NCBI GenBank assembly: GCA_964392365.1 | Contig: CAYMPH010000012.1 | Span: forward strand, 1-64,000 | DNA length: 64,000 bases | Direction: 5' to 3' | Source: CAYMPH01 sp964392365 | GTDB lineage: Bacteria; Spirochaetota; UBA4802; UBA5550 | In this document: positions 41,116 through 49,255 of the stretch, one piece after another | Layout of the letters: every line of letters begins with the position of its first letter | Numbering within the stretch: the first letter of the stretch is position 1 | Program-made: the position numbers and the translations under genes | Notes under the pieces: model-generated | What the model saw: only the letters and a program-made list of their open reading frames with translations | What the model was told of the DNA's origin: nothing | Database searches by the model: none

Positions 41116-42141
41116 TCATTTCATCAGCAAAATTTCCGAGGTTAAAACAAACAGAGGATTTGAAATAATTTCTTTTGTTCTTGCAGATGATTTCAGCATA
41201 TAATCCGCTGCTGAAATAAGCGGAAAAATCTTTACCAGTCTTTCAAAAAAAAACTCCCTTGTATGCAGTAAAAAATTATCCGTATTTTTCTGATATATTC
41301 CGCACATCTTTACAGCTTCTTCCCTGCTCTCACCTTTTTTAATCAGATGATGAAATTTTTCAATATATTCAGCCTGTTTTACAATAAGACCAAGTGTAGG
41401 CAGTTCCGGAGTTCCATCATCAATAATTTTTTTAAGAGCTCCTATGCAGGCGCGATCTCTTTTAAAAAGCAGATCAATATAATCAAAAACAGTTGCGCCG
41501 CTAACATCAACAAGATATTTTTTAATCATTTCTTCAGTAATTATTCCCGACTCGCCCGATAGGCTAAGAATTTCAATAGAGTCATCAATCTTTTTAATAT
41601 CTCTGCCTGCAAAGAAAATTATATTCTTCAAAGCGCTTTCATCAATTCTGATATTAGCTTTTTTTAAAGATGTACTGACATATAAGGAAATGTCACTGTC
41701 ATACATTCTCCAGAACTGAATTACTTTTATCAGTTCCAGATCATCTGATTTAATAAACGGCGGCGGGCTCTTATCCACGGAAGTCATTATAAGTACAGCG
41801 GAATCATCAAGCCCTCGAATCATTTCAAGAAATATATTTTTTTCTTCCTGGGAAAGTTTAATCTCACCGATATTTTTCAGAATACAGATTCTTTTACTCG
41901 AGAACATCGTCTGCGACATGCAGAATTCAGCAGCAATTACAAGCTCTCCGTTTTCAGCATGAAATATTGAAACTGAATTTTTTCTTTCTTCAACAGCCGG
42001 AATTATTTTTTTAATCAGAATATCAATTATTTTATCCTTCTCGCCATCCTCCTCCCCGAGAAATAAATAAATTTTATCAAGACTTCCTTTTTCTATATCC
42101 CTTCTCAGCTGTTTTGAATTTTCAAATTTAACGCCTTTCAA
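41116..42141 (-). CDS. holA: DNA polymerase III delta subunit
   Basis: This 341-residue clamp-loader subunit has 'DKIYLFLGEEDGEKDKIIDI' at the N-terminus, 'FSSKRICILKNIGE' and a helical C-terminal collar domain ('VFDYIDLLFKRDRACIGALK'). It opens the beta clamp. It overlaps the lptE-like gene by four bases; the lptE-holA order is also found in Escherichia coli. Confidence 0.88.
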   Translation of the reverse strand: MKGVKFENSKQLRRDIEKGSLDKIYLFLGEEDGEKDKIIDILIKKIIPAVEERKNSVSIFHAENGELVIAAEFCMSQTMFSSKRICILKNIGEIKLSQEEKNIFLEMIRGLDDSAVLIMTSVDKSPPPFIKSDDLELIKVIQFWRMYDSDISLYVSTSLKKANIRIDESALKNIIFFAGRDIKKIDDSIEILSLSGESGIITEEMIKKYLVDVSGATVFDYIDLLFKRDRACIGALKKIIDDGTPELPTLGLIVKQAEYIEKFHHLIKKGESREEAVKMCGIYQKNTDNFLLHTREFFFERLVKIFPLISAADYMLKSSARTKEIISNPLFVLTSEILLMK

Positions 42142-42707
42142 TTTTTTTCTTCCGGAAATTTATATTTTGTATCCCAACCAGTACTGACTTTTTCCATAAT
42201 TCTATCAGTTAAATTATTAATTACAAACTCAAGTGCCTGATCTTCAGTTTCTATTGGAGACAGAACATCAGAATATATTTTAAACGACTGCATTTCAGGG
42301 TCAAAAAAAATGATTTTCTGACGTTTCAAATCATACAGTCTGGCTGATAATAAAATTTTAAGTCTCATCCTTACAGGCCTGCCGATGTCCCTGTATTCAA
42401 TATTTTCAATGATATAATTATTCACTATGCACTCAAGAGAAAGCTCTGCAGATTTCAAATCTGGTACAAGTGCAAGCCTTCCCTCGAGGGAGATTTTATT
42501 TCTAATTCCCATCATTATTTTGTCTTCAATATCGTATCTTCTTGTTTTATTATTTATCGGATAAATAAATAGCGAGTTGGCATTTCTGGGTATAATAGTT
42601 TCACCGGTGGATTTATCAATAACATTTGCAATTTGCGAAGGCGCCTCCTGCAGCGATGAGCAGGAAAGCATTGTTGAAATTGTAATAAAAATAAAAATAT
42701 TTTTCAT
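42138..42707 (-). CDS. LptE-like outer-membrane lipoprotein
   Basis: This 189-residue protein has a lipoprotein signal with Cys16 ('STMLSCSS') and an LptE/RlpB-like pattern: 'SLFIYPINNKTRRYDIEDKI', 'GRLALVPDLKSAELSLECIV' and a C-terminal helix 'ALEFVINNLTDRIMEKVSTG'. LptE plugs the LptD barrel during LPS export. Context next to holA supports the call; the sequence alone would leave DUF-type lipoproteins open. Its ATG overlaps the TGA of a coding-like segment upstream. Confidence 0.75.
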   Translation of the reverse strand: MKNIFIFITISTMLSCSSLQEAPSQIANVIDKSTGETIIPRNANSLFIYPINNKTRRYDIEDKIMMGIRNKISLEGRLALVPDLKSAELSLECIVNNYIIENIEYRDIGRPVRMRLKILLSARLYDLKRQKIIFFDPEMQSFKIYSDVLSPIETEDQALEFVINNLTDRIMEKVSTGWDTKYKFPEEKN

Positions 42708-42811
42708 TTTACAATACCTTCTTTACGTGTTTCCCCGCATGTGGGACATATCTGGCATTCCGCTATACTTCGACCAGGTTCAGCACCAGTCGCTTCAACA
42801 GGAATGAAAAA
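42708..42811 (-). other. Coding-like segment with CxxCxxC motif upstream of the lptE-like gene
   Basis: On the (-) strand the frame reads 'VEATGAEPGRSIAECQICPT' then 'CGETRKEGIVK' and a TGA overlapping the lptE-like ATG (ATGA). The cysteines are spaced CxxCxxC. No ATG, GTG or TTG exists between an upstream TAG and this stretch; only ATT or ATA could start it. The left part overlaps a dispersed repeat (42762-42788). It is either a relic, an RNA or a protein using a rare start. Confidence 0.35.
42762..42788 (-). repeat. Third copy of the dispersed repeat
   Basis: On the (-) strand GTGCTGAACCTGGTCGAAGT, then ATAGCGG, matches the units at 48063 and 48099 in the GCTGA...GTCGAAGTA core. It overlaps the CxxCxxC coding-like segment upstream of the lptE-like gene. 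Confidence 0.55.
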
Positions 42812-42954
42812 AAATATATACTACAGACAGAAGACACACATGATCTATATGTCATGTTTTAAATAAAATTTTTCTACTTTAATAAAAAATTTACTAATGC
42901 AAAATTACAATTCAACCGAGAATAACAGTAGATTACATTTTACACAATGTTTTT

Positions 42955-43040
42955 GGTCTTCCTTGAATACTACTGGGCAGCAGTATGGAAAGACCTTTTG
43001 CAACAACGGGATAGAGCAATCTATCCCGTTTTTTTATATA
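42955..43040 (+). ncRNA. Candidate small RNA with terminator
   Basis: GGTCTTCC (42955-42962) pairs with GGAAAGACC (42987-42995) and encloses a second stem ATACT-a-CT / AG-c-AGTAT closed by GGGC. A strong terminator follows at 43005-43036 in the same direction. No + strand gene lies upstream to need it. No known family (SRP RNA, 6S, tmRNA, RNase P) was recognised. Confidence 0.45.
43005..43036 (+). terminator. Strong rho-independent terminator (+ strand)
   Basis: AACGGGATAG and CTATCCCGTT pair perfectly over 10 bp around AGCAAT, followed by six T. The T run is on the + side. The (-) gene ending at 43051 has no T run after this hairpin. Confidence 0.85.
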
Positions 43041-43050
43041 CCCGGAAAAA

Positions 43051-46000
43051 TCAGTCCAGAATTCTTATGGTCTCTGTCATATTATAAATTTCTTCAGCAT
43101 ATTTCCGCGCTGGTTTATCCCAGTAGTAAACAGAATTCTCGGCATTTATTCTTGCCTTGTAAATTGTTTCATCATTGTTTTCTTTGAAAAATGATGCAGC
43201 CCTGTTCATTGCATCATAAAATGACCATGCAGAGTAGTCAGTAAATAAAAATCCGTTCCCGTCAATTGAATCTCCCCTGAGCCTTATTGGAAAAACCGTA
43301 TCCCGAAGGCCGCCGGTAGCCCTGGCAACAACAAGTGATCCTGATGTAAAAGCTTCAAGCTGTGATATGCCTCCAGGTTCATGCATTGAAGGCATTCCGA
43401 AAAGATCCGTTGCCAACAGAGGAATGCTCACATCCTGAAAACCGAAATTAACATTTACGCTTTTCGGAAAGTATCTGCTTAACATATAAAGTCCGTGAGC
43501 AAGCTCTTCACCTTTTCTGTCTCCGGAAGATACTGCACCTCCAACGATTATCTGATAACCGAAATTTTTTATGAGACCTTCTGATGCTTCAAGGAGAAGC
43601 TGAAATCCTTTCTGCTCGGATATACGGTGAATCATGCTGAAAATAATAACATCCGGATCAATATCAAGTCCTCTCTGGGTCTGCAGTAAAAGTTTGTTTC
43701 TCATTCTTGAAATAATATATCTTCTGCTGTCATCTTTGATTTTATTTATCCTGTCATTCCCGGCAAGAATTTCAGGATACCTTGTTTCAATTTTTGATTT
43801 TAATATTTCATCTGTTTCGATTCGTTCGAGCAATACCGGGTAATTTTCATCTACAAAACCTGAAGCATTAAATCTTGCATCAATTTTCGCCCTGAAATCC
43901 CTTCCGATAGCATTGCTGATGCCCAGAACATTATGAACAACCCTTTCAAGACCGTCTGATGCATACTCCAGCTGCTTGGCATATGACGGGCTGACAGTGA
44001 TTGTTTTATCTGAAAATCTTATTCCTGTTGCCATGCAGTTAAAACGGCTTTCAAATACCGGATCAGTAAAATCCTTATATCTCCATGCAGGGAGATTGAA
44101 TAAATTAAAAAGATCGAATCCGTTTTCATATCTTTCATAAGAATCAAAATACTGCCACCCTCCATTATGCACAATATGCAGGAATTTATTTCTCATGAAA
44201 ACCGGATGGTTGGCATAATAAGGATCACTGCGGATAATTCCATTGAATATTCCGATGTACGCATCATTGGTAAAAGTATAATGAGGGCCAAGCTGAAATG
44301 TAAGAATTACTTCTGCACAGGCTCTTGCAAACGCGATTCTTCTTCTCAGCTTTTCACTTGATGTTATTCCCCAGTACAAGCCGTCAAAGAATTCATAATG
44401 ATCAAGAAGAAAATATTTCACTCCTTCAACATCTGCAGAATGAACGCCGATCTCATAATCAGCATCCATAATTTTTATTCTGACTGTTTTCCCTGTGTAT
44501 TGCAGATTATATTTTTTAACAGCATCCTGCATCATTCTGACAGACTTATCATCGCCGTTTCTGTAATATCCTGAAATAACAAAAACCTTTTCCCCAAGAA
44601 TTACAAGTTCCCGTGGAAGTTCATAAACCACATTTGCGAGTCCGCCGCTTTTGGAGAACGGTTCTGCTTCAGCTGACATAAAAACAAGCGATCCCTGTTT
44701 GTTATGTTCAACGAGAATCTCGCCGATTTTTTTTATCTCTTCGTCTTTTTCATCCTTTAAACTTTTTAAATATTGAATTATTTTTTCTTCATTAATTATC
44801 CTGCTTTTATACAGGTGGAAAAACGCGCGCTTAAGACCGAGAACAAGCATATCCTTGTTATTTTCCCACATTACTGACATAAGATTCTTTTTAATAAAAT
44901 TTGAAATTTCTTTATATGTTGAAGCGTTATGCGATATTTCATTAAATGAGAAATTGGCAGTCATGGAAGAAACATTCGACATTTCGCAGAGTCTCAAAAA
45001 TGAATCGAGCAGAAACCTCTGATAATTTTCCTCAAGACTGACTCTTTCAAATTTCAGCAGCTTAACTCTTTCAGTATACGAAACAATTGAATTCACACGT
45101 GAAGCTTTTAATTCTTTGCCTGTATAATGGGTCCACTGTTTTGTTACAGTGGAATAAAGCGGATCGAGCAGCCTGAAATAGTCATCGTCTTTTATCGGCA
45201 GAGCCGGGTTGTCAAACTGAACTGAAATATTCTGATTAGCTTCTGAAAAATTAAATCCGCCGAGCCATATAACTTTATCAGTAAATTTAAGGGCAGCTGC
45301 AGTAATATTATTATTTGCCCAAACGAGAAATCCTTTTCCTTTATTTTCTCTGTGAAATTTAAACCAGTCCCTGTAAAAATACTCAAGGCTTCTGTGTGCA
45401 GCATATTCGAATAGATTCCAGTTAACATAAATATTATCAAGAAAGACCTTCCAGCCTTCACCTTCTGCATTACCTTCGTAATCCATTACTATGTTGCTCA
45501 TGAAAATAGTAAGAGCTGTTGCAGCACGAAGCCCCCTGTGCCCGAAAGTATTGAGCGCCCGTCTTTCGTCATGATTGCCTAAAATTCCAAGAAGCTCAGT
45601 GCCCTCGGAAAGTACTGAAGGAAAATAATTATCGTAAATATGATAGATTTCACGGACATCACCTTTGCCGTGGATTACATTTTCGCATATTTTAAAAAGC
45701 GAAGCATTGTATGGAATAAGACCTGTTCTTGTAAGAAAACGCTCGTGCCCCCAGAAACATTCGGCAATATTTATAAAAAAATCTTTTTTCTTTTCTTTTA
45801 TTTTTCTTTCGATATTAAGCATCAGATAATAATGAATCGGAACTGCGATCAGGTCACGGCAGGCACTGTCATAGTATCCGGTGGTTACAAAATGATCCGA
45901 TTCTTTTTCATTGACTATAATATTCCCTTCAAGCATATCCTCGTGCGACCGTTTGTCTTTATAAACGAAAGGATAATTATTTTTTTTCATTACAATAGGA

Positions 46001-47913
46001 ACAGCATGCGCTGAGTCGAATCTTATTCCGTCTATATCGTATCTTTCTATCAGTTCACTTATAGAATTGGACAGCCATTCCCATACAGCAATTTTTCTGT
46101 AATTAAGAAGCTTTCCGTCATTCCACGATCCGTATCTGCCGTCGGTTGAGGCTCGCGCAGTAAGATGCCCTGATTCATCATAGGTCATTACAGCACAATC
46201 ATCGGGAAGTTCAGTGCTCTTGCGGTTAAGATGCGGAACAATATCAACAATTATTTTTATATCGAGTGAATGCGCCTTTTTGACAAGCTCCTTGAATTCC
46301 TTCTCTCCGCCTAAAAACGGTTCAATCTCTACAAGGCTCATTGGAGAAAAAGGTGATGGGGATGAAGCTTCCGGCGCCCAATCCTCCCTGTTGCTTCCGC
46401 GCTTTTGAACGCCCAGAAGATAAATCGAAGAAATGAAATATTTTGATTTAATATCTTCAAGGTGGGCAGTAATATCTGAAAATTTTCCGAGTCTGATTAC
46501 CTGACCGTTTTCATTATAGAGAAGACCGGTTCTTCCTTCAGGATCGCCCCAGTAAGACTTTGTATGACCGTGAATATCCGCAAATATTTCGAGTATAACC
46601 TCTCCCTGAACATCCGGAATAACATTGATTCTCCCGGCAGTTGAAGACTCTGTAACCCAGTTTGTTTTTTTCTGATTTTTTACAATAACTGCAAAATCAA
46701 TATGGCCGTAACTTGAAAATTTATATTCAGCGCAGAAAAGATTTTTTTCTTTATTTAAAATTAGCGGAACATCTTCGAATACTATATCTTTTTCCAGAAA
46801 ATAAATTTCATTGGTTTCATTTTTATATAATCTGAGAAAATAAGTATTATGACCATTCGGAAGATCAAATTCAAATAAATATGAATTTCCCATATGCAGT
46901 GTAATAAAACGTGTTGCAAGCGGAGCGTCGTATTCTTTCGGAGCAAGCAGCCTCTCAAGAATAATATTTGCCCTGTTTCTTACTTCGTGTAGATCATGAC
47001 CTGCTGCTGCTATAAGCAGACGGATAATCTCACGAAGAGAATCACGATCATTTCCAGCTTTGTATCTTCCAGCAGAGCGTTCAAGAGACATTAAAGCTTT
47101 TAAATTTTTATCGTAATTAAAATCTAGCTCATTCTCCTTTTCTCTTGCGTCAAAATCTCTCAGAAAATTTTCTCTGTTTTTTTCTGTAAATTTTTTCTCA
47201 GGTTTAGGCTTAACTTCTTTCTGGGATTCATCAACCTCAAACTGGGCTGAATTTCTTATTACCTCATCAACCAGAAAATTAATTGCACGGAAAATATCCG
47301 CTGAATAAACAGCTGAATGGTTATAACCTGTTTCAATTGCCCGCTCTTCTATCATTAATAAAATTTTAAAAGAGTCAAACATCCTTGTTGAATTTTTTTT
47401 CTGGTCTGCAACTATTGTATCAAAAGTTTTCAAACCAAGATATAGCGTGGGGATTTCCTGCCATTCAGGACCGGCACCGATATGTGATATAACAGTGGTT
47501 TCGTTTGATATATAATAAATTGTCGGTTTACCCGGCAGTTCCTTTATTATAACAAAACGGCGATCTACAATTGATGCATAATCACCTTCAGCAACTGCTT
47601 TGTGTATAATAGCCATGGCAGAAATGAGTCTGGCTGAAAGTCTTATATCATTCTGCAGACGGCTTAAAACTGTCTGATCATCTTTAGCTATTGCGCTGAA
47701 TATTTTATTTCTCATGTCAAGAAAATTATCTCTGAAAAATTCAACAGGATCACCGGCTTTCAGTCTTGTAATTAAATCTTTATCCAGATAAAATTCATAT
47801 GCCCTGCCTGTTTCAAAAGCTTTTTGTACTTCAGCTTTTACTTTAACATCAGCAACCAGCTCTTCATCATCGATTCTGTAGCGGCATAGACTGCTTGATA
47901 TACTGTTTTCCAA
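43051..47913 (-). CDS. GH13 alpha-amylase-type / glycogen synthase (GT5) fusion protein
   Basis: A 1620-residue fusion. Residues 1 to about 430 are a helical N-terminal region of unknown family plus a beta-rich linker. About 440-960 is a GH13 domain with all catalytic acids: Asp633 in 'DGIRFDSAHAVP', a Glu in 'FINIAECFWG' and an Asp in 'LGNHDE'. About 1070-1600 is a GT5 starch/glycogen synthase domain: 'MSAEAEPFSKSGGLANVVYE' near the start and 'FGMPSMHEPGGISQLEAFTS' with 'ATGGLRDTV' near the end. It probably builds and trims or transfers alpha-glucan chains in one chain. It stands alone, not in a glg operon. Confidence 0.85.
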   Translation of the reverse strand: MENSISSSLCRYRIDDEELVADVKVKAEVQKAFETGRAYEFYLDKDLITRLKAGDPVEFFRDNFLDMRNKIFSAIAKDDQTVLSRLQNDIRLSARLISAMAIIHKAVAEGDYASIVDRRFVIIKELPGKPTIYYISNETTVISHIGAGPEWQEIPTLYLGLKTFDTIVADQKKNSTRMFDSFKILLMIEERAIETGYNHSAVYSADIFRAINFLVDEVIRNSAQFEVDESQKEVKPKPEKKFTEKNRENFLRDFDAREKENELDFNYDKNLKALMSLERSAGRYKAGNDRDSLREIIRLLIAAAGHDLHEVRNRANIILERLLAPKEYDAPLATRFITLHMGNSYLFEFDLPNGHNTYFLRLYKNETNEIYFLEKDIVFEDVPLILNKEKNLFCAEYKFSSYGHIDFAVIVKNQKKTNWVTESSTAGRINVIPDVQGEVILEIFADIHGHTKSYWGDPEGRTGLLYNENGQVIRLGKFSDITAHLEDIKSKYFISSIYLLGVQKRGSNREDWAPEASSPSPFSPMSLVEIEPFLGGEKEFKELVKKAHSLDIKIIVDIVPHLNRKSTELPDDCAVMTYDESGHLTARASTDGRYGSWNDGKLLNYRKIAVWEWLSNSISELIERYDIDGIRFDSAHAVPIVMKKNNYPFVYKDKRSHEDMLEGNIIVNEKESDHFVTTGYYDSACRDLIAVPIHYYLMLNIERKIKEKKKDFFINIAECFWGHERFLTRTGLIPYNASLFKICENVIHGKGDVREIYHIYDNYFPSVLSEGTELLGILGNHDERRALNTFGHRGLRAATALTIFMSNIVMDYEGNAEGEGWKVFLDNIYVNWNLFEYAAHRSLEYFYRDWFKFHRENKGKGFLVWANNNITAAALKFTDKVIWLGGFNFSEANQNISVQFDNPALPIKDDDYFRLLDPLYSTVTKQWTHYTGKELKASRVNSIVSYTERVKLLKFERVSLEENYQRFLLDSFLRLCEMSNVSSMTANFSFNEISHNASTYKEISNFIKKNLMSVMWENNKDMLVLGLKRAFFHLYKSRIINEEKIIQYLKSLKDEKDEEIKKIGEILVEHNKQGSLVFMSAEAEPFSKSGGLANVVYELPRELVILGEKVFVISGYYRNGDDKSVRMMQDAVKKYNLQYTGKTVRIKIMDADYEIGVHSADVEGVKYFLLDHYEFFDGLYWGITSSEKLRRRIAFARACAEVILTFQLGPHYTFTNDAYIGIFNGIIRSDPYYANHPVFMRNKFLHIVHNGGWQYFDSYERYENGFDLFNLFNLPAWRYKDFTDPVFESRFNCMATGIRFSDKTITVSPSYAKQLEYASDGLERVVHNVLGISNAIGRDFRAKIDARFNASGFVDENYPVLLERIETDEILKSKIETRYPEILAGNDRINKIKDDSRRYIISRMRNKLLLQTQRGLDIDPDVIIFSMIHRISEQKGFQLLLEASEGLIKNFGYQIIVGGAVSSGDRKGEELAHGLYMLSRYFPKSVNVNFGFQDVSIPLLATDLFGMPSMHEPGGISQLEAFTSGSLVVARATGGLRDTVFPIRLRGDSIDGNGFLFTDYSAWSFYDAMNRAASFFKENNDETIYKARINAENSVYYWDKPARKYAEEIYNMTETIRILD

Positions 47914-48013
47914 GATTTTTTCCTTTTGAATAAATTACTTGCGATTGATAGAAAGTGCTGAATTCGAATATAATATTCATGTTTTATCAGGAAAAGAAAG
48001 TCAATCAAAAAAA

Positions 48014-48049
48014 AAGGAGGGGTTAATCATCCCCCTTCTTTTTATTTTT
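48014..48049. terminator. Bidirectional terminator
   Basis: AAGG(A)GGGG and CCCCCTT pair around TTAATCAT with one bulged A. A T-rich run follows on the + side and an A run precedes it, so it also works for the (-) strand genes ending at 48135. Confidence 0.75.
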
Positions 48050-48062
48050 CAAAGAGAAGCTT

Positions 48063-48122
48063 GTGCTGAGCTTTGTCGAAGTAAGGGGAGTCGTACTAGC
48101 ACTGAGCGGAGTCGAAGTATGG
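48063..48122. repeat. Two tandem copies of a GCTGAG..GTCGAAGTA dispersed repeat
   Basis: GTGCTGAGCTTTGTCGAAGT (48063-48082) and GCACTGAGCGGAGTCGAAGT (48099-48118) are variants of one unit of about 23 bp. A third, inverted copy lies at 42762-42788. Units of this kind are scattered between genes in several bacterial groups; function unknown. Confidence 0.6.
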
Positions 48123-48134
48123 CCGGGAGATTAA

Positions 48135-49196
48135 TCAGATTTTAAAATAGAACTCAGCAAATTTTCCAACTTCGGATTTTGCACCAAGCACTCCATTATG
48201 CTTTTCAATAATTTTTTTGCATATAAAAAGACCGAGCCCTGAACCTTTTACTCCTTCAGTGCCTGCCTGTTTCAGTCTGCTGTATTTTTTAAACAGTTTC
48301 TGTTCAATCTGTTCTTCAGTCATACCTACTCCCTTATTAAATACTGAACAGACACATTTATCTCCATCCATGTAAACTTTTATAAGAATTTTGGTTCTGG
48401 GAGATCCATATTTTATTGCATTGCTTACCAGATTTGTTACAACAATTTTCAATAGATCCGGATCGCCGAATATTTTAGGTTCTGCTTTAAAATCTGTTAC
48501 AATCGGCATTTCCTTGAGATTATTTATGTTTTCAGGAATTTCGATCACAGGTTTAATTACATCTTCAATCAGATTTATATTTTTTTTGAATGATTCGAGA
48601 TTTTCAAGTTCCATTCTTGAAAGATCAAGATAACTTCTTATTATATCTTCAAGATACAGGCAGTTCCTGAGTATGGCTTCAACAACCTTCTGCTGTTCAG
48701 GTTCAAGCTTTCCGAAATATCCCCTGTGGAGCGTATCTGCAGTTGTGTGTACAACCGAAACAGGACTCTTCAGCTCATGGGAAACTATTGCCATGAGATC
48801 AAGCATCTGGCTGTCGCCTTTATCTTTCCGGGCCTTAACTGCATTATGCACTACATCTCTGAGTTCTTCAGGAGTAAACGGCTTGGGAACATAATCGAAA
48901 GCTCCAAGCCGTATCGCGTCACGCGCTGTTTCTATATTCGCAAAACCGGTAAAAATAATTACAGTAACATCCGGATGTTTTTCTCTGATATTTCTGAGAA
49001 CTTCAATGCCTCCGATCCCGGGCATTTTCAGATCGGTAATAACTATATCGTAATTCCCTGAACTGACTTTTTCAAGACCCTCCTCCCCTGATCTGGCCGT
49101 ATCAATCTGATAATCTTCTTTTTTAAAAATTCTCAAACTGCTTTTTAAAACAATATCTTCGTCATCAATTATTAAAATTCTAATTTTACTTTCCAT
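48135..49196 (-). CDS. Response regulator-histidine kinase
   Basis: This 353-residue protein has an N-terminal receiver (phospho-Asp55, 'DIVITDLKMPGIGG') followed by HisKA (His140 in 'IVSHELKSPVSVVHTTADTL') and HATPase with 'NLVSNAIKYGSP' and 'GSGLGLFICKKIIEKH'. No membrane helix. The receiver-first order suits a phosphorelay partner that takes phosphate from another kinase, such as the sensor 59 bp upstream. It is the last gene before the terminator. Confidence 0.92.
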   Translation of the reverse strand: MESKIRILIIDDEDIVLKSSLRIFKKEDYQIDTARSGEEGLEKVSSGNYDIVITDLKMPGIGGIEVLRNIREKHPDVTVIIFTGFANIETARDAIRLGAFDYVPKPFTPEELRDVVHNAVKARKDKGDSQMLDLMAIVSHELKSPVSVVHTTADTLHRGYFGKLEPEQQKVVEAILRNCLYLEDIIRSYLDLSRMELENLESFKKNINLIEDVIKPVIEIPENINNLKEMPIVTDFKAEPKIFGDPDLLKIVVTNLVSNAIKYGSPRTKILIKVYMDGDKCVCSVFNKGVGMTEEQIEQKLFKKYSRLKQAGTEGVKGSGLGLFICKKIIEKHNGVLGAKSEVGKFAEFYFKI

Positions 49197-49255
49197 ATTA
49201 CCACTCTCGGTTATTTAATTTGAAAAGCTGCTGTGATTTATTTTTATATATATAT

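Noticed and set aside
42720..42800. SRP (4.5S) RNA gene
   Set aside because: Some similarity to CCAGGT-CAG was noticed, but the invariant GGAA...AGCAGC apical motif is missing and no long hairpin forms.
42708..43050. tmRNA or RNase P RNA in the gap before the lptE-like gene
   Set aside because: No tRNA-like ends, tag reading frame or RNase P conserved blocks were found.
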